A DNA stretch of 64,000 nt from Kofleriaceae bacterium (GTDB lineage Bacteria > Myxococcota_A > Polyangia > Haliangiales > Haliangiaceae), in contig JACKDR010000007.1 of the NCBI GenBank assembly GCA_020633495.1, positions 248,001 to 312,000 on the forward strand, written 5' to 3'. The notes under the pieces were generated by a model. That model was given only the letters and a program-made list of their open reading frames with translations, did not search any database and was not told the DNA's origin. The position numbers were made by a program, and so were the translations under genes. Numbering within the stretch: the first letter of the stretch is position 1; every line of letters begins with the position of its first letter. Below, piece by piece: positions 23,179-30,412 of this stretch.

Positions 23179-24510
23179 TCAGAACCCGACCGACAGCTGC
23201 GCCCGGCCGACGATCTCGTCGGCGACGCCACCACCCTCGGTGATGCGCGGGCCGACGTCGGCCTGGAACTTCACGTTGTGGCTGTGCGCGAACCAGCCGG
23301 CGCCGACCGCGATCTCGTGGGTGTCGCTCTTGCTGTCGAAGTCGCCCATCTGCTTGACCAGGGCGTAGCGCGCCACCGGCTCGAGCTGGCCGAACATCTT
23401 GCCGACCTGGACGTTGAGCCCGAGGATCTGGCCGTTGACGTCGGCGCCCATGGCGTCCTTCGAGTTGTCGAGCGCGAAGAACACGCCGGCCTCGGCCGAC
23501 AGGCCCTCGACCTTGACCATCGCGTCGACGGTGGCCTGCTGCCGGGTCGCGTCGTTGCCGTCGAAGTCGCCCTCGAGCCAGACGCCGGCGCCGACCGCCC
23601 AGCGCAGCGGGCCGCCCTCGAGGTCGGCCTCGCTGTAGCCCTTGATGCCGCCGTGGTTGATGCCGACGCGGGCCACCAGGTTGGGCTTGAACTTCGCCGG
23701 CACGTTGGTGAAGCCGCCGGTGACCGCGCCGGTCGTCGGATCGGCGACGCCCTCGAAGCCGGGCTTGTCGCCGGTGCCGTTGAAGATGCCGACCGCCCAC
23801 TCGAGGTCCGGCGACTTCTCGTAGCCGTTGTGGAGGCCGATGCCGATGTCGCGCGCGGCCAGGAAGGCCTTGTCGGTGATCGCGCGGTCGACGAACTCGA
23901 GCTTGCTGCTCGACAGGATCTGCTGGCGCGAGAACGGCTGCTTCCACTGGCCGGCGCGGAACCACAGCTTGTCGGACGCCTCGAGGTCGACGATGAAGTC
24001 CTTGAGGGTGACGAAGCCCTTGCCGAAGTCGGTCTGGAACTTGTAGCCGATCCGCTCCGAGTAGATGTGGCCCTCGAGGGTCAGGCGGGCGCGGCGGATC
24101 TGGAACCCGCTCTCGTTGTCGCGGCCGCCGGCGCCGTCGTCGCTGCTGATGAACTCCCAGAAGTCCTGGACCCGGGCGTTGATCTTCAGCTCGAACGAGC
24201 CCTTGTCGGACTCCGACTCGATGAAGAAGCCCTTGTCGTAGCCGGCGCGTGAGGACGGCTCGGCGGCGTCGGTCGACGCGGCGACCTCGGCCGGCTCGGC
24301 GACCGGCATCGGGTCGGGCGTCGGCGCCTCCGTGACGGTCTCGTCGACCGGCATCGGCGCCCCGGCGGCCTCGCCACCCTCGCAGGGGTCGGCGGCGCCG
24401 TCGGGCTGGGCGAGGGCGACGCCCCCGGTGGCCGCCAGCAGCAGCCCGGCGGTGAGGCCGGCCAGGGTGCGTGGCGAGATGGTCGCGGTGCGGTCGCTGT
24501 TTGGCGTCAT
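23179..24510 (-). CDS. Phosphate-selective porin O/P family outer-membrane channel
   Basis: The product is 443 residues. A signal peptide (AGLLLAATGGVALAQ) precedes a Pro/Glu/Ala linker to ~95, then a beta-barrel of the OprO/OprP family: FELKINARVQDFWEF, FQIRRARLTLEGHIYSERIGYKFQTDFGKG, LWFRAGQWKQPFSRQQILSSSKLEFVDRA, and a C-terminal strand ending in SVGF with terminal Phe as the BAM signal. The family includes phosphate- and polyphosphate-specific porins of Pseudomonas, usually induced by phosphate starvation. Here the promoter carries two 7-bp repeats of the PHO-box type seen before pstS and phoB, supporting a phosphate role. Other members serve as general anion porins, so specificity is inferred. 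Confidence 0.87.
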   Translation of the reverse strand: MTPNSDRTATISPRTLAGLTAGLLLAATGGVALAQPDGAADPCEGGEAAGAPMPVDETVTEAPTPDPMPVAEPAEVAASTDAAEPSSRAGYDKGFFIESESDKGSFELKINARVQDFWEFISSDDGAGGRDNESGFQIRRARLTLEGHIYSERIGYKFQTDFGKGFVTLKDFIVDLEASDKLWFRAGQWKQPFSRQQILSSSKLEFVDRAITDKAFLAARDIGIGLHNGYEKSPDLEWAVGIFNGTGDKPGFEGVADPTTGAVTGGFTNVPAKFKPNLVARVGINHGGIKGYSEADLEGGPLRWAVGAGVWLEGDFDGNDATRQQATVDAMVKVEGLSAEAGVFFALDNSKDAMGADVNGQILGLNVQVGKMFGQLEPVARYALVKQMGDFDSKSDTHEIAVGAGWFAHSHNVKFQADVGPRITEGGGVADEIVGRAQLSVGF

Positions 24511-24524
24511 CTGCGCGTCACGTT

Positions 24525-24553
24525 CGTCGCGCCATGTGACGGCGCGGTGACGT
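24525..24553 (-). promoter_or_regulatory. Putative PHO box of the porin gene
   Basis: Reading the minus strand, ACGTCAC (24547-24553) and CCGTCAC (24536-24542) are separated by four bases, giving the 11-bp period of PhoB sites; a weaker third unit CGCGACG (24525-24531) follows at the same spacing. The ATG at 24510 lies 14 bases beyond. The units match those at pstS and phoB. Confidence 0.6.
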
Positions 24554-24591
24554 GCAGGTGAATCGTTCGGCGTCCGGCGTGCGACGTGGCG

Positions 24592-24619
24592 CCGCGCCGC
24601 CCCCTCGCGGGCGGCGCGG
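24592..24619 (-). terminator. Hairpin terminator candidate after the VWA gene
   Basis: A perfect 11-bp GC stem (CCGCGCCGCCC with GGGCGGCGCGG) and 6-base loop begins 10 bases after the VWA stop codon on the minus strand. There is no T-run. It separates the VWA gene from the porin promoter. Confidence 0.55.
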
Positions 24620-24629
24620 AGGCCCGGAA

Positions 24630-26444
24630 CTACTTGGCCATCGCGGTCTTGGCGCCGCCCGACAGCTCGATCGCGCGATCGATCAGCCCGACCAGCTCGG
24701 TGCGGTCGGGATCGGTCCCGGCCGCGGCGGCGGCGATGCGCCGGATCTCCTTCAGGCTCCAGTGCTCGCTGTCCTCGCTGCCGCGCAGGACCTCGGCGAA
24801 GGCCGCGACCGCGAACGCGAACCGGAAGTCGGCCGAGGCGTGGTCGAAGTCGACGGCGTCGCCGTCGGCCGGGAAGCCGAACGCGGCCTCGGTCGCGGTC
24901 GTGGCCTTGGGCGCCTTGTGGCGGACCCGGACGGTGGCGAGGTCGGCGGGCGTGAGGTCGGCGGGGATCGTCGACGCCAGCTCGATCTCGTAGATCGCGG
25001 TCACCTGATGGCCGGCGCCGATCTCGCCGGCGTCGACCTCGTCCTTGCGGAAGTCGTCGTCGGCGATGTCCCGGTTCTCGTAGCCGATCAGGCGGTAGCG
25101 CTTGACCATCGTCGCGTTCCAGTCGACCTGCAGCTTGACGTCCTTGGCGACGACCTCGAGGGTCGAGCCGAGCTGCTCCTGGAACACCCGCTTCGCCTGC
25201 GACAGGCCGTCGATGTAGAAGCTGTTGCCGTTCCCCTTGTCGGCCAGCTGCTCCATCATGTCGTCCTTGTAGTTGCCCATGCCGAAGCCGATCGTCGACA
25301 GGGTCACGCCCTCCTTCACGTGGCCCGCGATCGTCTTCAGGATCTCCTCGTGCGACGTGTTGCCGACGTTGGCGTCGCCGTCGGACAGCACCAGGACGCG
25401 GGTGATCGCGTCGCCGCGCATCATCTTGGCGGCCTGCTGGTAGGCCAGCTCGACGCCCGACGACATCGCGGTCGAGCCGCCGGCGGTCAGGTCCTCGATG
25501 GCCTCGAGGATCTGGTCCTTGTGGTCGAGGCCGGTCGCCGGCAGCACGACCCGGGTCGCGCCGGCGTAGGTGACGAGCGCGACCGAGTCGCCGTCCTTGA
25601 GGTTGTCGACCAGGATGCGGAGCGAGCGCTTGGCCAGCTCGAGCTTGTCGGCGGAGTGCATCGAGCCCGAGACGTCGACCAGGAACACCAGGTTGGCGGC
25701 CTTGCGCTCGGCGATGCTCTTGGCCTTGGTGGTGACGCCGACCCGGACGATCTGGCGGCCCTTGTTGAACGGCGACGGCGCCGCGTCCATGTGGACCGCG
25801 AACGGCCGCGCGCCGTCGGGCGCGGCGTAGCCGTAGTGGAAGTAGTTGACGAACTCCTCGACCCGGACCGCGGCCGTGGGCGGCAGCGCGCCGCTGTCGA
25901 GCTTGCGCCGCGCGATCGTGTACGACGCGGTGTCGACGTCGGCGGCGAAGGTCGACAGGTGGTCCTTGGCGGTGTCGGTCCAGGCGTTGACGCCGTAGTC
26001 CTTGTAGCCCTCGGTGTTGCGGTCGACGTCGGCGCGGCCGGCGGGCACGTTCATGGACTTGTACTTGCCACCGCCGTAGCCCTGGCCGGTCGCGGCGCCG
26101 GAGCCGGCGGCCGTGCCGCCGACGACGGCGGGGCTGGCGGCGACCCGCTTGCCGGCGACCCGGTGCTCGGCCTCCTTCTTGGGTGCGTCGGTCGACGTGT
26201 CAGCGGTGGTGATGCTGCGGGTCGGCTCGGCCGCGGGATCGGCGAGCCGGTCGACCGGCGCCTCCTCCTGCGACGCGGTGTCGCCGCCGGCGGTGCCGGA
26301 CCGGACGTCGATGTCCTCCGCCATGTCGTCGGTGGGCGCCGACGAGGCGTCCTTCTTGGCGGCACAGCCACCCAGGGCGGTGCCCGCCATGGCGAGGGCG
26401 AGGAGCGTGTTGGCGAGCGAACGAGCGAACTTGCGGCCGAGCAT
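24630..26444 (-). CDS. YfbK-like von Willebrand factor A domain lipoprotein
   Basis: The product is 604 residues. The signal peptide ends in lipobox LGGC (Cys27). A disordered Ala/Thr/Asp-rich linker leads to the VWA N-terminal domain at ~145-235 (NAWTDTAKDHLSTFAADVDTAS, VRVEEFVNYF), then a VWA domain with intact MIDAS residues Asp257-x-Ser259-x-Ser261 (VDVSGSM), a Thr in AGGSTAM and Asp in VLSDGDAN. The C-terminal ~150 residues match the DUF3520 segment. This is the standard layout of YfbK/TonB-linked VWA lipoproteins, thought to bind partner proteins at the membrane. It follows pstB on the same strand after 162 bp containing a dyad similar to the pstS promoter, so phosphate control is possible. 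Confidence 0.85.
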   Translation of the reverse strand: MLGRKFARSLANTLLALAMAGTALGGCAAKKDASSAPTDDMAEDIDVRSGTAGGDTASQEEAPVDRLADPAAEPTRSITTADTSTDAPKKEAEHRVAGKRVAASPAVVGGTAAGSGAATGQGYGGGKYKSMNVPAGRADVDRNTEGYKDYGVNAWTDTAKDHLSTFAADVDTASYTIARRKLDSGALPPTAAVRVEEFVNYFHYGYAAPDGARPFAVHMDAAPSPFNKGRQIVRVGVTTKAKSIAERKAANLVFLVDVSGSMHSADKLELAKRSLRILVDNLKDGDSVALVTYAGATRVVLPATGLDHKDQILEAIEDLTAGGSTAMSSGVELAYQQAAKMMRGDAITRVLVLSDGDANVGNTSHEEILKTIAGHVKEGVTLSTIGFGMGNYKDDMMEQLADKGNGNSFYIDGLSQAKRVFQEQLGSTLEVVAKDVKLQVDWNATMVKRYRLIGYENRDIADDDFRKDEVDAGEIGAGHQVTAIYEIELASTIPADLTPADLATVRVRHKAPKATTATEAAFGFPADGDAVDFDHASADFRFAFAVAAFAEVLRGSEDSEHWSLKEIRRIAAAAAGTDPDRTELVGLIDRAIELSGGAKTAMAK

Positions 26445-26521
26445 CGGTGCCTCCGGTGAAGGTTGGACACCGGAGTCGACGCAGCATTGCCCGGTTCGAC
26501 CTGAAAAAGATCGTCGGGCGA

Positions 26522-26541
26522 CTGTCGCGCGGTCGCGACAA
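26522..26541. promoter_or_regulatory. Dyad resembling the pstS regulatory site, upstream of the VWA gene
   Basis: CTGTC and GACAA flank 10 bases, matching the CTGTC-10 bases-GACAG dyad in the pstS promoter at 30360-30379; outside positions also agree (GACAGTC on the minus strand). It could also fold as a 7-bp hairpin at 26523-26540 downstream of pstB. Whether it is operator or attenuator is open. Confidence 0.4.
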
Positions 26542-26606
26542 TCGGGGCGAGGTGGCAGCCGCCGGCAGCGCCTGGCACGGCGCGCCGTCGCCGCGCCGCG
26601 GCGCGA

Positions 26607-27383
26607 TCAGCCGAACTTGCCGGTGATGTAGTCCTCGGTGCGGCGGTCGCCCGGGGACGTGAACAGCCGGTCGGTGTCGGCGTACTCGACCAGATCGCCG
26701 GTGAGGAAGAACGCGGTGCGGTCCGAGACCCGGGTCGCCTGCTGCAGGTTGTGGGTCACGATGATGATCGTGTAGTCGTCGCGCAGCGTGTGCAGCAGGT
26801 CCTCGATGCGCGCGGTCGCGATGGGATCGAGGGCCGAGCACGGCTCGTCCATCAGGATCACCTCGGGCTCGACCGCGAGCGTGCGCGCGATGCACAGGCG
26901 CTGCTGCTGGCCGCCCGACAGGCTGGTGCCGGGCTTGTCGAGCTTGTCCTTGACCTCGTCCCACAGCGCGGCCTGGCGCAGCGCCTTCTCGGCGACCTCG
27001 AGCGGGCGCCGCCCGGCCATCCGCTTGGACAGCTTGAGGCCGGCCAGGACGTTGTCGCGGATCGACATCGACGGGAACGGGTTGGGCTTCTGGAACACCA
27101 TGCCGACCCGGCGCCGCAGCAGCACCGGGTCGACGCCGGGCGCGTAGACGTCGGCGTCGTCGAGCTTCACCTCACCCTTGCAGCCGGCGCCGGGCACCAG
27201 CTCGTGCATCCGGTTGAGGCACCGGATGAAGGTCGACTTGCCGCACCCGGACGGGCCGATGATCGCCGTGACCCGGCGCGCCGGCACGTCCATCTCGATC
27301 CCCTTGAGGACCTGTTGCTTGCCGAACCAGGCCTCGAGGCCCCGCACGGACATCTTGCTTGCGGGCTGTTCGCTGTCGGACAT
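26607..27383 (-). CDS. pstB: Phosphate ABC transporter ATP-binding protein PstB
   Basis: From ATG 27383 the product is 258 residues, the normal PstB length. Walker A is IIGPSGCGKSTFIRCLNRM, the Q-loop region reads VGMVFQKPNPFP as in PstB, the signature is LSGGQQQRLCIARTLA and Walker B is VILMDEPCSALDPIAT; ARIEDLL and TIIIVTHNLQQATRVSDRTAFF are PstB-specific. It powers high-affinity phosphate import as a cytoplasmic dimer with PstA and PstC. It lies 10 bp after pstA as the last pst gene. No phoU follows, unlike the common pstSCAB-phoU order. An upstream in-frame start at 27437 would overlap pstA and is not favoured. Confidence 0.95.
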   Translation of the reverse strand: MSDSEQPASKMSVRGLEAWFGKQQVLKGIEMDVPARRVTAIIGPSGCGKSTFIRCLNRMHELVPGAGCKGEVKLDDADVYAPGVDPVLLRRRVGMVFQKPNPFPSMSIRDNVLAGLKLSKRMAGRRPLEVAEKALRQAALWDEVKDKLDKPGTSLSGGQQQRLCIARTLAVEPEVILMDEPCSALDPIATARIEDLLHTLRDDYTIIIVTHNLQQATRVSDRTAFFLTGDLVEYADTDRLFTSPGDRRTEDYITGKFG

Positions 27384-27393
27384 CGGAGGGCGG

Positions 27394-28272
27394 CTAGTAT
27401 GCCCGCCTCTGGTAACGGTTGCGCAACCAGATCGCAACCGAGTTGAGCAGCAACAGCACGACCATCAGCACGACGATCGCGGCGGCGGCGTTGATCAGGA
27501 AGGCCTTCTGGGGCCGTGAGGTCCAGTCGTAGATCTGCATCGGCAGGGCCGTGTACGGCGCGTCCAGGCCGTCGGGCGCGAACGTGATGTACGCGACCGC
27601 GCCGACCAGGACCAGCGGCGCGGTCTCACCGATGGCGCGGGACACCGCCAGGATGGCGCCGGTGAGGATGCCGGGGATCGACATCGGCAGGACCACCCGG
27701 CGCACCATCTGCCAGCGGGTCGCGCCCAGGCCGAGGGCGGCCTCGCGCAGCGAGTCCTTGACCGTGCGCAGGGCCTCGCGGGTCGACATGATGATCACGG
27801 GCAGGACCAGGAGCGCCAGGGTCAGCGCGCCCGACAGCACGGTCTCGCCGAGCCCGGCGAAGCGGACGAACAGGCCCAGGCCCAGCATGCCGTAGATGAT
27901 CGAGGGGACGCCGGCGAGGTTGGCGATCGCGACCTCGACGACGCCGGCCAGCTTGCTCTGGCGGCCGTACTCCTCGAGGTAGACCGCGGCGCCGACGCCG
28001 ATCGGCAGCGCGATCAGCGCGGTCAGCGTGATCAGCCACAGGCTGCCCATCAGCGCCGGCCAGATGCCGGCGCGCTCGGCCTTGCGCGACGGCAGGTCGG
28101 TGATGAACGACCAGTCGATGCGGGCGATGCCGTCGATCGCGAGCCGGCCGAGCAGCCAGCCCAGGACCAGCAGCGGCGCGAAGATCGCGAACCGCGCCAC
28201 CCAGACGAACAGCACCTCGGTGATGACGCCGTCCTTGCGGCCGGTCAGGGAGGGAGGCGGCGCCATGGTCAC
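27394..28272 (-). CDS. pstA: Phosphate ABC transporter permease PstA
   Basis: The product is 292 residues with six predicted transmembrane helices and the binding-protein-dependent transport signature (ALGLGATRWQMVRRVVLPMSIPGILTGAILAVSRAIGETAPL), whose EAA-like loop contacts PstB. GVGAAVYLEEYG and NLAGVPSIIYGMLGLGLF are PstA hallmarks. It forms the inner-membrane phosphate channel with PstC. The start may be GTG at 28272, giving a GTGA overlap with pstC, or ATG at 28266; the overlap pattern common in this window favours GTG. It sits between pstC and pstB in the operon. Confidence 0.95.
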   Translation of the reverse strand: MTMAPPPSLTGRKDGVITEVLFVWVARFAIFAPLLVLGWLLGRLAIDGIARIDWSFITDLPSRKAERAGIWPALMGSLWLITLTALIALPIGVGAAVYLEEYGRQSKLAGVVEVAIANLAGVPSIIYGMLGLGLFVRFAGLGETVLSGALTLALLVLPVIIMSTREALRTVKDSLREAALGLGATRWQMVRRVVLPMSIPGILTGAILAVSRAIGETAPLVLVGAVAYITFAPDGLDAPYTALPMQIYDWTSRPQKAFLINAAAAIVVLMVVLLLLNSVAIWLRNRYQRRAY

Positions 28273-29237
28273 ACCCGGTTGCGGGCCCGCAGCTTGCGCG
28301 ACAGGCGGTAGGAGACCAGGTTCATCGCCAGCGTCATCAGGAACAGCAGCAGGCCGACCGCGAAGATGCTCTGGTAGGCCAGCGAGCCGGTCGGCAGGTC
28401 ACCCTTGGCCATGCGCACGATGTACGCGGTCATGGTCTCGGTCTGCTCGCGCGGGTCGAAGCCCAGCGTGTTGCGCTGGCCGGCGGCGATCGCGACGATC
28501 ATGGTCTCGCCGATGGCGCGCGACACCGCCAGCGTCATCGCGGCGGCGATGCCCGACCACGCCGACGGCACGACGACCCGGAAGATCGTCGGCAGCTTGG
28601 CGGCGCCGAGGCCGTAGGCGGCCTCGCGCAGGGCGTCGGGCACGGCGTAGATCGCGTCCTCGGACAGCGACGACACCATCGGGATGATCATGATGCCCAT
28701 GACGATGCCCGGCGACAGCGCGTTGAAGCCGGCGAGGCCGGGCACGAACTTCTGCAGGAACGGCGTCACCACGGTGAGCGCGAAGAAGCCGTAGACGATC
28801 GTCGGCACGCCGGCCAGCAGCTCGAGCGCCGGCTTGAGCACCTTGCGGGTGGTCGGGTTGGCGTACTCCGACAGGTAGATCGCGGCGATCAGCCCGAACG
28901 GCAGCGCCACCGCCATCGCGATCGCCGCGGTCAACAGCGTGCCCGACACCAGCGGCCAGACGCCGAAGCGCTGGTTGTCCGCGAACGCCGGGGTCCACAT
29001 CGTGTCACCGAAGAACTGGCTCAGCGACACCTCGCGGAAGAAGTCGGACGCCTCGTAGACCAGGACGACGACGATGCCGATCGTGACGACGATCGACAGC
29101 AGGCTGCACGCCGCCAGGACCTTCTCGATGACGCGTTCGCTGATCGAGGACGAGGTCTGTCGGAACCACGGCCGCGTCGATCGCGACCGATCGTCGCCGA
29201 CCGGCGTGTCGTCGGAGGTGGCGGCGCTCGCGGTCAT
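28269..29237 (-). CDS. pstC: Phosphate ABC transporter permease PstC
   Basis: The product is 322 residues. A cytoplasmic N-terminus of ~45 residues precedes the first helix; then come SQFFGDTMWTPAF (the PstC periplasmic segment), ALPFGLIAAIYLSEYA, LLAGVPTIVYGFFALTVVTPFLQ and the EAA region AAYGLGAAKLPTIFRVVVPSAWSGIAAAMTLAVSRAIGETMIV. These identify PstC, partner of PstA in the membrane channel. The start at 29237 lies 4 bp beyond the pstS stop (29242), so pstS and pstC are tightly linked, and the stop overlaps pstA. Confidence 0.95.
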   Translation of the reverse strand: MTASAATSDDTPVGDDRSRSTRPWFRQTSSSISERVIEKVLAACSLLSIVVTIGIVVVLVYEASDFFREVSLSQFFGDTMWTPAFADNQRFGVWPLVSGTLLTAAIAMAVALPFGLIAAIYLSEYANPTTRKVLKPALELLAGVPTIVYGFFALTVVTPFLQKFVPGLAGFNALSPGIVMGIMIIPMVSSLSEDAIYAVPDALREAAYGLGAAKLPTIFRVVVPSAWSGIAAAMTLAVSRAIGETMIVAIAAGQRNTLGFDPREQTETMTAYIVRMAKGDLPTGSLAYQSIFAVGLLLFLMTLAMNLVSYRLSRKLRARNRV

Positions 29238-29241
29238 CGGG

Positions 29242-30324
29242 TCAGTTGCTCTTGGCCTCGCCGGCGTGCTCGGCCTTCATCAGGCCCTCGAAGGTCACGC
29301 CGACCTGCGAGCCGCCCGAGAACACCGAGCCGGTGGTCTTGTCGGCGTAGCGCTTCTTGACCAGCGTGTAGATGTCGTCGGGCAGGGCGATGTAGCCGAC
29401 GTCGGCGGCCAGCTCCTTGGCGTGCTCGAGGTAGAACTCGACGAACGCCTGGACGTTGCCCTTGGCGAGCGCCTTGGTCGAGACGTAGATGAAGATCGGC
29501 CGCGACAGCGGCTGGTAGGTGCCGTCGTTGACGGTCTGCTCGCTGGGCGTCACCGGGCCGTTGCCGCCGTCGATCGGGACGACCTTCAGCTTGTCCTGGT
29601 TCTCCTTGAAGTAGGCGTAGCCGAAGAAGCCGAGCGCGCCGGGGTCGCCGGCGACGCCGGTGACCAGGACGTTGTCGTCCTCGTTCGAGGTGTAGTCGCC
29701 GCGGCTGGAGTGCTCCTTGCCGACGATCGCCTGGGTGAAGTAGTCGTAGGTGCCCGAGTCGGTGCCCGGGCCGAACAGGACCAGCTTCTTGTCGGGCCAG
29801 CCGTCGCGGATCTGCGACCAGTTGGTGATCTTGTCGGCGGCCTCCGGCTCCCACATCTTCTTGAGCTCGGCGACGGTGAGGTTGTCGACCCAGTCGGCCG
29901 CCTTGTTGACGACGACGGCGAGGCCGTCGTACGCGACCGCCAGCTCGATGTAGTCGATGCCGGCGCTCTTGCAGGTCTCGGCCTCCTCGGTCTTGATCGG
30001 GCGCGACGCGCCGCTGACGTCGAGCTCGCCGCGGCAGAACTTCTTGAAGCCGCCGCCGGTGCCCGAGGCGCCGACCGTGACGTCGCCCTTGCCGGCGCGC
30101 TGGAACTCCTCGGCGACCGCCTGGCTGATCAGGAAGACGGTGCTGGAGCCGTCGACCTTGACGATGCCGCCGCCGGATGGCGCGGTCTGGCCGCTGCCGC
30201 TGCCCGACTCGGAGGTCTTGCTGCTGCCGGAGCCCTCCTTGCGCTTGGAGCAGCCGGTGGCGACGAGGGCGGGGACGGCGAGGAACAGGAGCAACGCTCC
30301 CAGGGTGCGCTTGGCGTGCGTCAT
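29242..30324 (-). CDS. pstS: Phosphate-binding protein PstS (lipoprotein)
   Basis: The product is 360 residues. A signal peptide ends in lipobox ATGC (Cys25), followed by a Ser/Gly-rich tether. The mature domain carries PstS features: VKVDGSSTVFLISQAVAEEF with the phosphate-binding Ser/Thr loop, VGASGTGGGFKKFCRGELDVSGASRPI, and a GPGTDSGTYDYFTQAI loop supplying further phosphate ligands. It captures phosphate in the periplasm for PstCAB. I chose ATG 30324 because the signal peptide begins there. A three-unit PHO box lies 27 bases upstream, separating it from phoR; this implies its own phosphate-controlled promoter. Confidence 0.95.
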   Translation of the reverse strand: MTHAKRTLGALLLFLAVPALVATGCSKRKEGSGSSKTSESGSGSGQTAPSGGGIVKVDGSSTVFLISQAVAEEFQRAGKGDVTVGASGTGGGFKKFCRGELDVSGASRPIKTEEAETCKSAGIDYIELAVAYDGLAVVVNKAADWVDNLTVAELKKMWEPEAADKITNWSQIRDGWPDKKLVLFGPGTDSGTYDYFTQAIVGKEHSSRGDYTSNEDDNVLVTGVAGDPGALGFFGYAYFKENQDKLKVVPIDGGNGPVTPSEQTVNDGTYQPLSRPIFIYVSTKALAKGNVQAFVEFYLEHAKELAADVGYIALPDDIYTLVKKRYADKTTGSVFSGGSQVGVTFEGLMKAEHAGEAKSN

Positions 30325-30350
30325 GGCTGGCTGCAAACTGGCAAGGTCGT

Positions 30351-30379
30351 GTGACGGGACTGTCACAGCGTTGCGACAG
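30351..30379 (-). promoter_or_regulatory. Putative PHO box of the pst operon (three units)
   Basis: On the minus strand the 7-bp units CTGTCGC (30373-30379), CTGTGAC (30362-30368) and CCGTCAC (30351-30357) are each separated by four bases, the classic 11-bp PhoB tandem arrangement (E. coli half-site CTGTCAT). The last unit ends 27 bases before the pstS ATG. Confidence 0.7.
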
Positions 30380-30412
30380 TTGGGGGCGAGCCCGTCATCT
30401 GCTCCAAGGTGC

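Noticed and set aside
26498..26510. A run of five T on the minus strand near 26500 as a terminator of pstB
   Set aside because: It is not preceded directly by a stem; the nearest hairpin (26523-26540) is over ten bases away and resembles a regulatory dyad.
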